NCBI RefSeq assembly: GCF_000512735.1
Contig: NZ_CP007028.1
Location: forward strand, 558,001-622,000
DNA: 64,000 bases
From: Thermocrinis ruber
GTDB lineage: Bacteria > Aquificota > Aquificia > Aquificales > Aquificaceae
Direction of reading: 5' to 3'
In this document: positions 8,608-17,774 of the stretch, one piece after another
Numbering within the stretch: the stretch's first letter is position 1
How the letters are laid out: the number at the start of each line of letters is the position of its first letter
Notes under the pieces: generated by a model
Database searches by the model: none
What the model was told of the DNA's origin: nothing
What the model saw: the letters and a program-made list of their open reading frames with translations, nothing else
Translations under genes and position numbers: made by a program

Positions 8608-9189
8608 ATGAAAAGGATAGAAGTTAAGCTAATTCCCAGAACACTCGGACGCAAAAGTGAGAGAAAGCGAATGAGAAGAGAGGGTTATATCCCTGTAGAG
8701 ATCTATGGCAAGGGAGTAGAAAACGCCCACGCATACATGAGCCTGAAGGACTTTTTATCTTTGCCTCACGGTGAGACCTTTCTGATTGTGGCGGATTTGA
8801 ACGGCGACAAAAGGGTGTGCTTTTTGAAGGAGGTTCAATACGGTTGGCTCGGAGATAATCCTATACACATAGACCTTTACAATATTTCTAAGGTCAGGGA
8901 GATAGACATAGAAGTGCCTATAGAGTTCGTGGGCGTACCGGAGGGTGTAGCCTTGGGTGGAACCTTTGAGGTGGTTCTCTCTACCCTTACCGTAAGGGCA
9001 AGCGTGGAAAACATACCCGACAAGATCGTAGTTGATGTTAGCAAGTTGGGACTTGGAGACTCTTTGCACGTTAGGGATATACAACCTCCGCCTAACTGTA
9101 TCATACTAGACAACCCCGAGGAGGTGGTAGCGGTAGTCTTAGAACCCGAAGCGGAAGAGACAACCACTGAAGAAACTACCACCACTTAA
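8608..9189 (+). CDS. rplY: 50S ribosomal protein L25/CTC form
   Basis: The two-domain (CTC-type) form of ribosomal protein L25, which binds 5S rRNA. The N-terminal L25 domain (about 1-95) is followed by the TL5/CTC beta domain (about 96-180) and an acidic Thr/Glu-rich tail (EAEETTTEETTTT). It is preceded by AAGGAGGAAAGC (Shine-Dalgarno) and its TAA overlaps the pth ATG (TAATG at 9187-9191). The prs-rplY-pth order is common in bacteria. Confidence 0.94.
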   Translation: MKRIEVKLIPRTLGRKSERKRMRREGYIPVEIYGKGVENAHAYMSLKDFLSLPHGETFLIVADLNGDKRVCFLKEVQYGWLGDNPIHIDLYNISKVREIDIEVPIEFVGVPEGVALGGTFEVVLSTLTVRASVENIPDKIVVDVSKLGLGDSLHVRDIQPPPNCIILDNPEEVVAVVLEPEAEETTTEETTTT

Positions 9190-9761
9190 TGATAAGGCTT
9201 TTGGTAGGTCTTGGAAACCCGGGGAAAAAGTACGAAAGAACCCGGCACAATGTGGGCTTTATGGTGGTGGATGAATTTTTAAAAAAACTGAGGGTGAAAG
9301 ACTACAAAGAAGAGTGTCTTTCTCATCTGTTCAGGGTTAAGGTTTTTGATAGGGAGGTTTTGGTGGCAAAGCCACAAACCTACATGAACAACTCGGGGCT
9401 TGCGGTTTTAAACATCCTCGAAGAATACGAAATCCATCCAGAGGAGATGATGGTAATTTACGATGACTTGGATCTACCCTTGGGTAGGATACGCCTGCGT
9501 CTTGAGGGCAGTAGTGGAGGTCATCATGGCGTTGAGTCTATAATAAAGGAAATAAAGTCTGAAAACTTTGTAAGGCTTAGAATAGGCATAGGAAGACCCA
9601 AAGATAAAAACAAGGTGGTGGAGTATGTGCTCTCTCCCTTTTCCCCCGAGGAGGAGCCTTTGCTGTATGCGGTGTTAGGTAGGGCTTGTGAGTGTATTCT
9701 TAGGTGCCTTGAAACCTCTCCTCAGGACGCCATGTCCTTTTGCAACGCACCGTTGGAATAA
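9189..9761 (+). CDS. pth: Peptidyl-tRNA hydrolase
   Basis: Releases tRNA from prematurely freed peptidyl-tRNA. It has the family N-terminus GLGNPGKKYERTRHNVGF with the catalytic His (about residue 20), PQTYMNNSG (about 61-69) with the conserved Asn, and IYDDLDLPLG...GGHHGVESI (about 91-116). At 190 aa it is of normal size. It is translationally coupled to rplY. Confidence 0.96.
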   Translation: MIRLLVGLGNPGKKYERTRHNVGFMVVDEFLKKLRVKDYKEECLSHLFRVKVFDREVLVAKPQTYMNNSGLAVLNILEEYEIHPEEMMVIYDDLDLPLGRIRLRLEGSSGGHHGVESIIKEIKSENFVRLRIGIGRPKDKNKVVEYVLSPFSPEEEPLLYAVLGRACECILRCLETSPQDAMSFCNAPLE

Positions 9762-9805
9762 ATCATTTTTAATAAAGCCCGCCCTCCCCTCCCCCACAAA
9801 TTTAT

Positions 9806-11785
9806 TCAGAAGGTGTAAGACGCATTTATGTAGAAAGTTCTCCCGGGCTCTGGCACTTTAACACTAGGGGGCATTGCGAAAGGATTTCTCAGATAGGATA
9901 GATGTTCAAAGTACTTTTTGTCAAATACGTTGTCAATGCCCGCGTTAATAGTAAATCCTTTGAAATTCCCGCCCACTTTAACATTTACCACACCATAACC
10001 AGAAGTTCTTTGCTCATTTAGGTCTGTGTCTACCCTACTCTGAGTTGCGGAAAGGACCGTTTCCACTTCTCCAAAATATATGCCTTTGTCGTACCTAAGG
10101 GCGAGCCTTGTTTTAAGAGGTGGGATTTCTGCAACTTTGGAGCTTCTTATGTTTTTCTCGGGTTTTGTTTCTTTCCTTGCCTGCACATAAGACATTCCAC
10201 CAAAGAGAAAGAGCTCTTGAGTTAGAGAGAGCCTTAAATCCGCCTCACCACCGAAAAATTGGGCGTTTACGTTTTCATAAGAGAGTGGATTACCAGGACC
10301 GGCTGGCTTATGAACTGTTATGTAGTCCTGCACATAGCTGTAAAAGGCTGTTGCTTTTATGAGTATTCTGTCAGTAAAGTGCTTTATACCCAGGTCAAGC
10401 TCCGTATTCCTGGAAGGCTTGAGTTCCGGATTTCCTACCCGGATATTACTCCCCATGCTGAAGGCAAAGTATCTTTCCTGAGCGTCTGGCACTCTCACCG
10501 AATGTCCTAAACCTACAAACAGTTCAGTGCCCTCTTGAAGTTCATAAAAGAGCTGTATATTTCCAGAGGGATAGGTGTCTCTTTTTGATGTGCTTGTGGT
10601 GTTTTTATAAGTATTATACAAGCCTGTGTTTGCTTTTGATCTGTCCGCTTCGGTCTTTGTGGTGTCAAGCCTTAGCCCTGTTACTAACCTTAGCCTGTCC
10701 GAAAGGTTCCTCTTGTACTCGCCATAAAAACCAAAGCTTTCAGTATCCACATTGGGTATTACGTACTGAGTCATCATCCCCATACGGTTGACAGCATCCC
10801 AATTTCTCCTGTAAGCCTCAAAGCCTAATGTGAGATTACCAAGGTTAGCTTCAAGCCTGCCTCCGTAGGTTTTTGATTTGGCATCCGTTCGCATATACGT
10901 ACCAGTTCTGAAACTAGTATCCATCGGGTGATCCACTTTTGTGTAGTAGAGCTGAAACTTCAGGCTCTTTAGCGTGTCTGATATTCCGTCTATTTGGTAG
11001 TTCATGTTAAACCTATCCGTCTTATCGTAAATGGCGTCCATACGAAGGTAAGGGTAAAGAACGTGTCTTGCGTCCTGTTTTGTGTAAGAAAATTCTACGC
11101 TGTGATTTTCAATGGGCTTAAAACCAAGTTTAGTCCAGTATGTGTTAATTTCAAAGGCTTTTTTGTTTCTAAACTCTGGTCTGTAGTTGGCATTCTGGGC
11201 CTCAGTAATCCTTCTTCCATCGCCATCTTTGTAAGGTTTAGAATATCTGTAAGAGTAGCCCACAAGTATGCCAAACTTGTCATCTGCATAAGAAACCACT
11301 GGAGAAAGGTTGATAAAGTTAAAGGAACCGGCAGATGCGTTGAGTTTTAAGTGAAAGCCTTTTTCAGGCTTCTTGGTGATTATGTTCACAAGCCCTGCCA
11401 TAGACCCTTGATGTCTTACGTCAAAAGGTCCTTTAATGATCTCTATCCTCTCTACTTCTGAAAAATCCACGTGAAATGCGGGCGGGTCCATTCGGTTGGG
11501 ACAGGCAGCATACACTCTACTACCGTCTATTAGCACGTTTATGTTGTCCCTGTAAAATCCTCTGAGGACCACATCGTTTGCTATTCCGCCCTTCCTTATT
11601 TTCCAGATACCTTCCAGTTTGGTAAGGGCTTCTCCCACATCTTTTGCGGAGCTTTCTCTTACCTCTCTTACTTCCAAGCTGTCTTTGAACGTCTCCTTCT
11701 TAGCCTTTAGCTCCACCTCTTTTAGCAAAATCTCCTGGGCGTAGCCAAAAGATACTATGGCGGTCAGCAAAAATGCCTTCTTCAT
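9806..11785 (-). CDS. TonB-dependent outer-membrane receptor, OprC/NosA (copper) type
   Basis: An outer-membrane beta-barrel receptor driven by TonB. There is a signal peptide (about 1-16, cut after YAQ), a plug domain (about 35-140) and a barrel ending in a terminal Phe (NASYTF). The plug carries CPNRM (C95, M99) followed by DPP, and the barrel has HPM (H286, M288). These match the CxxxM and HxM copper ligands known from Pseudomonas OprC, so copper uptake is the best inference. Its promoter is at 11815-11843 and the Shine-Dalgarno is AGGAGGT. A TonB-like protein is at 24910-25611. Other metals cannot be excluded. Confidence 0.85.
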   Translation of the reverse strand: MKKAFLLTAIVSFGYAQEILLKEVELKAKKETFKDSLEVREVRESSAKDVGEALTKLEGIWKIRKGGIANDVVLRGFYRDNINVLIDGSRVYAACPNRMDPPAFHVDFSEVERIEIIKGPFDVRHQGSMAGLVNIITKKPEKGFHLKLNASAGSFNFINLSPVVSYADDKFGILVGYSYRYSKPYKDGDGRRITEAQNANYRPEFRNKKAFEINTYWTKLGFKPIENHSVEFSYTKQDARHVLYPYLRMDAIYDKTDRFNMNYQIDGISDTLKSLKFQLYYTKVDHPMDTSFRTGTYMRTDAKSKTYGGRLEANLGNLTLGFEAYRRNWDAVNRMGMMTQYVIPNVDTESFGFYGEYKRNLSDRLRLVTGLRLDTTKTEADRSKANTGLYNTYKNTTSTSKRDTYPSGNIQLFYELQEGTELFVGLGHSVRVPDAQERYFAFSMGSNIRVGNPELKPSRNTELDLGIKHFTDRILIKATAFYSYVQDYITVHKPAGPGNPLSYENVNAQFFGGEADLRLSLTQELFLFGGMSYVQARKETKPEKNIRSSKVAEIPPLKTRLALRYDKGIYFGEVETVLSATQSRVDTDLNEQRTSGYGVVNVKVGGNFKGFTINAGIDNVFDKKYFEHLSYLRNPFAMPPSVKVPEPGRTFYINASYTF

Positions 11786-11814
11786 GCCTTACCTCCTTTG
11801 TTAATATTGTCATT

Positions 11815-11843
11815 ATTTTACGTTAATTTTAGTTTAAAGTCAA
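11815..11843 (-). promoter_or_regulatory. Promoter of the copper receptor gene
   Basis: On the minus strand TTGACT (11838-11843), a 17-bp spacer and TAAAAT (11815-11820). The surrounding 80 bp is very AT-rich with several TTAA-containing repeats that could hold an operator; no regulator site is identified with confidence. Confidence 0.6.
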
Positions 11844-11897
11844 GTTTAATTAACATAAAAAAGTCTTGGCGGATTTTTACGGAAGGGAAGTGGTGAG

Positions 11898-14180
11898 TTG
11901 TATATAAAATTTTTCTCTGTGAGGGAGAAGGACTTTTCCAACTTAGAGCTGTGGAAGGTCTTTGAGAGGCTCAAGGGATACTTCAATTCAAAGGCAACGG
12001 AGAAATTCTTGCAAACTCTAAAACCTTATATAGATGTGGAGGGGCTAAGGCAAGAAATTCAGCTGGTGGAGGACTTTCTTGCGGTTGAGGAATCTTTGAC
12101 TCTTTATCCCTTTGGAGACATAGAGCCCTATATAAAAAAATCTGTCCTGCAGGATGCAACCCTCAGCTTGGAGGAAATATTAGAGATATACAAAGTTATA
12201 AAGCTCATAAGGGACGCAAGAAAAGCCCTTGGTGCCCATGTGCCCCTTAGGAAGAGTTTGGGGAACCTTCTAAAAACCCTCTATCACTTTCCGCAGATAG
12301 AAGGCATCATAGAGAGCACCATAGACCAGAGGGGCTTTGTTAAAGACAGTGCCAGCCAAGAGTTAGCAACCATCAGAAAGAAGATAAGGGATTTAGAAAA
12401 GGAGGTCTCCAAGAGGTTGGAAAACATCCTCAACCGTCCCGATGCAGACAGGCTTCTCTCAGACAGGATCATAACCATAAGGAATAACCGCTATGTTTTG
12501 CCCGTAAAGACTACGGAGATCAACAAGATCGTAGGCATAGTGCATGGCACTTCGTCTTCTGGATACACCACCTACTTGGAACCTCACAGTGTGGTGGAAT
12601 TAAATAACCGCCTTGTGGTATTAAAGGAAGAGGAGGAAGAGGAGGTCAAAAAGGTTCTAAAGCGGATCACCTCCTACATCGGAGAGTTCAGCACAAAGCT
12701 TATGTCTGCCTACTACACCCTGCTAAAGCTGGATTACCTAAAGGCGGTAGCCCGCTTTAGCAAGGAAATAGGGGGCAAGTTTCCAAAGCTTTCGGATGCT
12801 AAGATTTTTTTAAAGTCCGTCAGGCATCCCCTTTTGGTATTCACCAAGGACCATGTGGTGCCTATAGATATAAAGATTGAGGGTAAGAAAGGGCTTGTCC
12901 TTACCGGTCCCAACACGGGTGGAAAGACGGTAGCCCTAAAGTCCCTTGGGCTGTGTGCCCTCATGTTCCAGTTTGCACTGCCCATCCCTATAGAGGAGGG
13001 AGAATTGCCGGTTTTTGAAGGCATATACACAGATATAGGAGATGAACAGAGCATAGAGCAGAACCTTTCCACCTTTTCTGCCCATGTCTCAAACTTGGCA
13101 GAGTTTTTGCCACTGGTTAATGAAAAAAGCTTGGTGCTTTTGGACGAGCTGGGCGCAGGAACAGACCCCATGGAGGGCTCTGCCTTGAGCATAGGTGTCC
13201 TTGAGTATTTAAAGAACAAAAAGGCTTATGTCTTTGCCACAACACACCATACACCCGTCAAGCTTTATGCTTTGGAGTCTGACTACTACACACCCGCCAG
13301 CGTATCCTTTGACAAAGAAACCTTAGAGCCCACATACCATATTCTTTACGATGCGGTGGGTAGCAGTATGGCCTTTGAGATCGCCAGAAGGTTTGGTATG
13401 CCAGAGGAGGTTTTGGAATACGCCCGCAAAAAGATGCCCGCAGAGTTTGAAAGATTCTCAAAGGCTAAGGAAGACTTAGAAGAGCTGATAAAAGAGTATC
13501 AGGGAAAGCTAAAGGAAGTGGAGCAGGCAAAGGAAGAGTTGGAAAGGATGAAGGCAGAATATTCGTCCTTGCTTGCCCTCTCGGAAGAGATCAAGGAAAG
13601 GGCTTACAGGGAGGGAATGTCTCGGGCTTTGCAGTATTTACAGGAGATAGAAAGGGAGGCGGAGGAGCTCTTAAAAAGCGCAAGGGAAAGGCAGAAGATA
13701 AAGCAGTTTGTTAAGGAAAAGAAGCAAGAGGTTATGAAAGAACTGAATGAGGAACCGATAAAGGTAGGCGATTGGGTGGAGTTTATGGGCTCAAAGGGAA
13801 GGGTTCTGGAGGTGAAGGAGGAAAAAGTGCAGGTGTCCTTTGGTGGTGTAAAGGCTTGGATAGAAAAACAGAAGCTAAAGAAAGCACCTCCACCCGTAGT
13901 AGAGCAGGAGGAATACTCCCTTGAGGTCAATAAGAGATTTCCTACGGAGATAAATCTAATAGGACTTAACACGGAGGAAGCCCTTTATAAGCTTGAGTCT
14001 TTCCTGAAGGAGGCTAAGGCGCTTGGGATAAAGAGCGTAAAGGTAATCCATGGCACGGGGGTTTTAAAAAGGGTGGTGGAGGACTTTTTGGAAGGTTCAG
14101 ATTTGGTAGTTTTTCGTAGGGAGGGATACCCAAGGGAAGGGGGAGCGGGCGTTTCGGTGGTTTTTTTGGAAAAGCCATAA
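11898..14180 (+). CDS. mutS2: Endonuclease MutS2
   Basis: A MutS-family ATPase with a C-terminal Smr nuclease domain, linked to recombination control and ribosome rescue in other bacteria. The Walker A GPNTGGKTVALK (about 337-348), Walker B region SLVLLDELGAGTDP (about 411-424), a long coiled coil (about 515-620) and the Smr domain (about 690-760, with INLIGLNTEEA and HGTG) are in the expected order. The first start is TTG 11898; GTG 11919 would begin VREKDF, nearer the usual MutS2 N-terminus, but neither has a clear Shine-Dalgarno. It is followed by fliI after 18 bp. Confidence 0.94.
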   Translation: MYIKFFSVREKDFSNLELWKVFERLKGYFNSKATEKFLQTLKPYIDVEGLRQEIQLVEDFLAVEESLTLYPFGDIEPYIKKSVLQDATLSLEEILEIYKVIKLIRDARKALGAHVPLRKSLGNLLKTLYHFPQIEGIIESTIDQRGFVKDSASQELATIRKKIRDLEKEVSKRLENILNRPDADRLLSDRIITIRNNRYVLPVKTTEINKIVGIVHGTSSSGYTTYLEPHSVVELNNRLVVLKEEEEEEVKKVLKRITSYIGEFSTKLMSAYYTLLKLDYLKAVARFSKEIGGKFPKLSDAKIFLKSVRHPLLVFTKDHVVPIDIKIEGKKGLVLTGPNTGGKTVALKSLGLCALMFQFALPIPIEEGELPVFEGIYTDIGDEQSIEQNLSTFSAHVSNLAEFLPLVNEKSLVLLDELGAGTDPMEGSALSIGVLEYLKNKKAYVFATTHHTPVKLYALESDYYTPASVSFDKETLEPTYHILYDAVGSSMAFEIARRFGMPEEVLEYARKKMPAEFERFSKAKEDLEELIKEYQGKLKEVEQAKEELERMKAEYSSLLALSEEIKERAYREGMSRALQYLQEIEREAEELLKSARERQKIKQFVKEKKQEVMKELNEEPIKVGDWVEFMGSKGRVLEVKEEKVQVSFGGVKAWIEKQKLKKAPPPVVEQEEYSLEVNKRFPTEINLIGLNTEEALYKLESFLKEAKALGIKSVKVIHGTGVLKRVVEDFLEGSDLVVFRREGYPREGGAGVSVVFLEKP

Positions 14181-14198
14181 AGCCGAAGCTGAGATAGG

Positions 14199-15476
14199 AT
14201 GGATAAAGTTTTTAGGGTTTACGGAAAGGTGGTTAAGGTAAGCGGTGTGTATCTTGAGGCAACGGTACCGGAAGGTGCGGTGGGCAACCAGTGCATCATA
14301 AAAACAGAAACGGGGGATGTAGAAGGCGAGGTTATAGGTTTTCATGAGAACAGATGCCTTATTATGCCCTTCAGTAGTTTGTTAGGAGTTAAAACAGGAG
14401 ACAGGGTTTGGATAAAGAGGGAACCTGTATCCACCATTGTGGGTGAAAAAGCTTTGGGACAAATACTGGACCCTTTCGGTAGGAGAATTTCCGACGGAAG
14501 GTTAATACATGGCGAGAGAAGACCCATTGAGCTAAAGGATATAAATCCCTTACAACGGGAGAGAATAAAGGAAGTCTTTGACACGGGCGTTAGGACCATA
14601 AACGCCCTATTCACCTTGGGCAGGGGGCAAAAGGTTGGCATATTTGCGGGGGCGGGTGTGGGGAAAACTACCCTTCTTGGGATGATCACCCGATTTAGCA
14701 AGGCGGATGTTGTGGTCCTTGGGCTCATCGGGGAAAGGGGAAGAGAGGTCAGAGAGTTTGTAGAGGATATTCTTGGGAATTCAATAAAAAGAAGCGTGGT
14801 GATAACCACCACCGCAGACCAAACCCCCATACTGAAGGTTAAAGGTGCCATCAGTGCGTTGGTGCATGCGAGGTACTTTGCGGAGAAGGGACTAAATGTT
14901 CTGCTGGTTTTGGACTCTCTGACGAGGTTTGCAATGGCACAGAGGGAAGTGGGACTTTCTGCAGGAGAGCCTCCCACATTAAAGGGCTACACACCCTCTG
15001 TTTTCTATCTGATGTCAAAGATAGTGGAAAGCTGTGGAAACTTTAACAGGGGAAGCATAACGGGTATATTTAGCGTTTTGGTGGAGGGAGACGACATAAG
15101 CCTTGACCCTGTGGCTGATGCCCTCATGGGTATGCTGGACGGCCATATAATCCTCTCAAGAAAGTTGGCAAACAGTGGTCTGTTTCCAGCTATAGATCCT
15201 GTGAGAAGTCTAAGCAGGCTTATGCCTCAGATAGTTTCAAAAGAGCATATGAGGGCTGCCCTCTACTTAAAAGAGCTTTTGAGTGCATATGAATCGTTAG
15301 AAGATTTAGTGAATCTTGGCTTATACACCAAAGGAACAAACCCTGTGGTGGATAGGGTTATCAAGCACGAAGAGCTCATAAAGGACTTTTTAAGGCAAGA
15401 TTACACAACTCCCGCCGACTTTGAAAGCAGTGTATCAAGCCTGATGGAGTTATACAGAAGGCTAACTCAGGAATAG
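14199..15476 (+). CDS. fliI: Flagellum-specific ATPase
   Basis: The ATPase of the flagellar type III export apparatus. Walker A is GIFAGAGVGKTTLL (about residues 149-162), and the export-specific stretch LGEPPTLKGYTPSVF is present in the form AGEPPTLKGYTPSVF (about 258-272). It resembles F1 beta but has the FliI N-terminal domain; 425 aa is normal. It is separated from the flgB-fliM cluster by 40 kb, so flagellar genes are scattered. Confidence 0.95.
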   Translation: MDKVFRVYGKVVKVSGVYLEATVPEGAVGNQCIIKTETGDVEGEVIGFHENRCLIMPFSSLLGVKTGDRVWIKREPVSTIVGEKALGQILDPFGRRISDGRLIHGERRPIELKDINPLQRERIKEVFDTGVRTINALFTLGRGQKVGIFAGAGVGKTTLLGMITRFSKADVVVLGLIGERGREVREFVEDILGNSIKRSVVITTTADQTPILKVKGAISALVHARYFAEKGLNVLLVLDSLTRFAMAQREVGLSAGEPPTLKGYTPSVFYLMSKIVESCGNFNRGSITGIFSVLVEGDDISLDPVADALMGMLDGHIILSRKLANSGLFPAIDPVRSLSRLMPQIVSKEHMRAALYLKELLSAYESLEDLVNLGLYTKGTNPVVDRVIKHEELIKDFLRQDYTTPADFESSVSSLMELYRRLTQE

Positions 15477-15480
15477 GGCT

Positions 15481-16248
15481 TTATCTACCAAGCTTTTTCT
15501 TTGCTACCTCCGCTTCCTCCGAAAGGGGAAATTCTTTCAGGATTGCCTCGTAATACTCCCTTGCCTTCTCGTTGTTTCCCTGTGCTTCGTAGAGCCTCGC
15601 CAACTGTAAGTAAGCAGAGGGCAGTTTATTGCAATCCACCATTTCTCCCCTTTTACACCTTTCCTCCAAGGTGCGCCACACCGCCTCCGCCCTAACATTA
15701 TCTCCCAAATCTCTATAAACAACACCTAGCCAAAGGTATGCGTTATCCGTAAGAGGAGTCTTTGGATATTTTCTTATGAACTCAATAAACTTCTCCTTTG
15801 CCTGATTTAGCTGTCTTAAGTTATACAGGTCAAGGGCGGACTTGTATTCCTTTTCGTAGTCGGGGGACAGAGTCTCTACGCCTCTTTGTCCTTCTTGGGG
15901 TCTTTGGACAAATGGTTCAGGTTGAATAGGTTGCGTTCTAGGCTGTCCTTCTACCTTTGCAGGTTGGGATTGGGATACATTTTCTGGCTTTGATGGAATA
16001 GGCTGTGGGAGACTGGTTCTCCCTTCCACCCTCAATCTTTCCACCTCAAGCCTTAAGCTTGCCAGATTTTGTGAGAGGGCATCCACTCTCTCTTCGGTCT
16101 TTATCTGCTGGGCTCTAATGGTTCTCTGCTCCTCCTCCAGTTTTTCTATACGCCTGTTGATCTGGGCTAATCTGGCGTTTAGCTCCTCTTGGGTAACTGC
16201 ACCGCAGGAAGAGAGTAAAAAGCAAAGGAAAAGAATATTCTTTCTCAT
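15481..16248 (-). CDS. Tol-Pal-associated TPR protein CpoB/YbgF-like, predicted lipoprotein
   Basis: A 255-aa envelope protein. The N-terminus has a lipobox-like LLSSC (Cys15) after a hydrophobic stretch, suggesting a lipoprotein rather than the soluble form seen in E. coli. A coiled coil follows (about 20-70), then a Pro/Gln-rich linker and a TPR/YbgF domain (about 130-253, DLYNLRQLNQAKEKFIEFI, NAYLWLG). CpoB links outer-membrane constriction to peptidoglycan synthesis in E. coli. No tol or pal gene lies nearby. Its ATG overlaps the ATG of the divergent ATPase gene in a CATG. Confidence 0.78.
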   Translation of the reverse strand: MRKNILFLCFLLSSCGAVTQEELNARLAQINRRIEKLEEEQRTIRAQQIKTEERVDALSQNLASLRLEVERLRVEGRTSLPQPIPSKPENVSQSQPAKVEGQPRTQPIQPEPFVQRPQEGQRGVETLSPDYEKEYKSALDLYNLRQLNQAKEKFIEFIRKYPKTPLTDNAYLWLGVVYRDLGDNVRAEAVWRTLEERCKRGEMVDCNKLPSAYLQLARLYEAQGNNEKAREYYEAILKEFPLSEEAEVAKKKLGR

Positions 16249-17038
16249 GGAACTTTATTTTAAACTATTTGCTATGTTTGAAGAGTTTTTAGCCTTCAGG
16301 TTCAAAGATGGTAAGCTCCAGCCTATAGCACATCCGCACCTGCCAAGCTTTGAAAGCCTTCTCTTCATAGACAGACAGAAGGAGGAGCTTAAAAGAAATA
16401 CCCTACAGTTTGTGAAAGGCTATCCTGCCAACGACGCCCTCCTCTGGGGAGACAGGGGAACAGGGAAGTCCTCCCTTGTGAAGTCCATGCTCACACTCTT
16501 TGGCAAAGAAGGATTAAGGCTCATCCAAGTCTATAAAGCTCAGGTGGAAGACCTATCACAGCTCTACGAACTGCTCAGAGACAGCAAAAAACGCTTTATT
16601 CTCTTCATTGACGACCTTTCCTTTGAACCTGAGGAAGACCAATACAGGCTTTTAAAGTCCATGCTGGATGGGGACTTAGAAGAAAGGCCAGAAAACATAC
16701 TGGTGTACGCTACATCCAACCGCAGGAACATTGTAGCAAACAGGGAAAGGGATGGAAAGTTCCCAGAAGAAGACTACAGAGAGATGATATCGTTGGTGGA
16801 AAGGTTTGGGCTTAGGCTTGGCTTTTTCTCCTTTGACAAAGCACAGTATCTAGAAATCGTGAAAGCTTATGCAAAGGAGAGGGGAATATCTATTCCTCAG
16901 CAGGAGTTGGAAGAGAGGGCGCTCCTTTGGGCGACCGAAAGAGGCAGTTTTTCCGGAAGGACCGCTTATCAGTTTATAAAAGATCTGGAGGGAAGGCTAA
17001 GGCTTAGCCAAACCTTCCCGTCACATATTCCTCCGTGA
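16247..17038 (+). CDS. DUF815 family AAA-type ATPase
   Basis: A predicted ATPase with Walker [16 protein letters not shown] (about residues 65-79 from ATG 16247) and Walker [12 protein letters not shown]. The N-terminal [11 protein letters not shown]...[16 protein letters not shown] and ATSNRRNIV match the DUF815 family, whose role is unknown. Two starts are possible: ATG 16247, in the same CATG as the divergent cpoB start, or ATG 16274 ([10 protein letters not shown]), which leaves a short intergenic space and looks more family-like. Neither has a Shine-Dalgarno. The 3' end overlaps pstB on the other strand by 35 bp. Confidence 0.82.
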   Translation: MELYFKLFAMFEEFLAFRFKDGKLQPIAHPHLPSFESLLFIDRQKEELKRNTLQFVKGYPANDALLWGDRGTGKSSLVKSMLTLFGKEGLRLIQVYKAQVEDLSQLYELLRDSKKRFILFIDDLSFEPEEDQYRLLKSMLDGDLEERPENILVYATSNRRNIVANRERDGKFPEEDYREMISLVERFGLRLGFFSFDKAQYLEIVKAYAKERGISIPQQELEERALLWATERGSFSGRTAYQFIKDLEGRLRLSQTFPSHIPP

Positions 17039-17771
17039 GCTTTTTGTCGGGCTTGGTGAATATCTTTTCTGTGGGGTTGAACTCTATGAGCTCACCCAAA
17101 TACATAAAGCCCGTAAAGTCAGATATCCTCGCAGCCTGTTGCATGTTGTGGGTGACGATAACTATGGTGATCTTCTTTTTGAGTTCCACTATAAGCTCCT
17201 CTATTTTGGCGGTGGATATGGGGTCCAGGGCGGAGGTGGGCTCATCAAAGAGCAATACTTCCGGCTCCACTGCAATAGCCCTGGCTATACATAGCCTTTG
17301 CTGTTGTCCTCCCGAGAGGGAGAAAGCGCTGTCTTTGAGCCTGTCTTTGACTTCGTCCCAGAGGACAGCGTCCTTTAAAGCCTTTTCCACTCTGTCCTTT
17401 AGCTCGGTACCCTTTATACCCTTTAGCCTTAGACCAAAGGCTACATTGTCAAAGATAGACATGGGGAATGGCGTGGGCTTTTGGAAAACCATACCCACCT
17501 TGCTCCTGAGGTCTATAACATCCATCTTGAATATGCTTTCACCATCAAGGAGGATGTCTCCCTCGTATCTGTTGTTAGGATACAGGTCGTGCATACGGTT
17601 AAGACATCTCAGAAGGGTGGTCTTTCCACAGCCCGAGGGTCCGATTAGGGCGGTTACCTTTCTGTCGTATATGGGCATGTTTATGTTTTTGAGGGCTTGA
17701 TTGGAGCCGTAGTAGAAGTTGAGGTTTTTAACCTCCATGCGGGTCTTTAAAGCGGTCTGAGTCTCTACCAT
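17004..17771 (-). CDS. pstB: Phosphate ABC transporter ATP-binding protein
   Basis: The ATPase of the high-affinity phosphate importer. Walker [20 protein letters not shown], the Q-loop in [19 protein letters not shown], the signature [14 protein letters not shown] and Walker [13 protein letters not shown] are all present. A Shine-Dalgarno (AGGAGG, 7-nt spacing) supports ATG 17771. It is the last gene of pstSCAB; phoU is not adjacent. Confidence 0.97.
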   Translation of the reverse strand: MVETQTALKTRMEVKNLNFYYGSNQALKNINMPIYDRKVTALIGPSGCGKTTLLRCLNRMHDLYPNNRYEGDILLDGESIFKMDVIDLRSKVGMVFQKPTPFPMSIFDNVAFGLRLKGIKGTELKDRVEKALKDAVLWDEVKDRLKDSAFSLSGGQQQRLCIARAIAVEPEVLLFDEPTSALDPISTAKIEELIVELKKKITIVIVTHNMQQAARISDFTGFMYLGELIEFNPTEKIFTKPDKKLTEEYVTGRFG

Positions 17772-17774
17772 AGC

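Noticed and set aside
9762-9805. Possible terminator between pth and the TonB receptor gene
   Set aside because: The C-rich run has no self-complementary arm and no U-tract.
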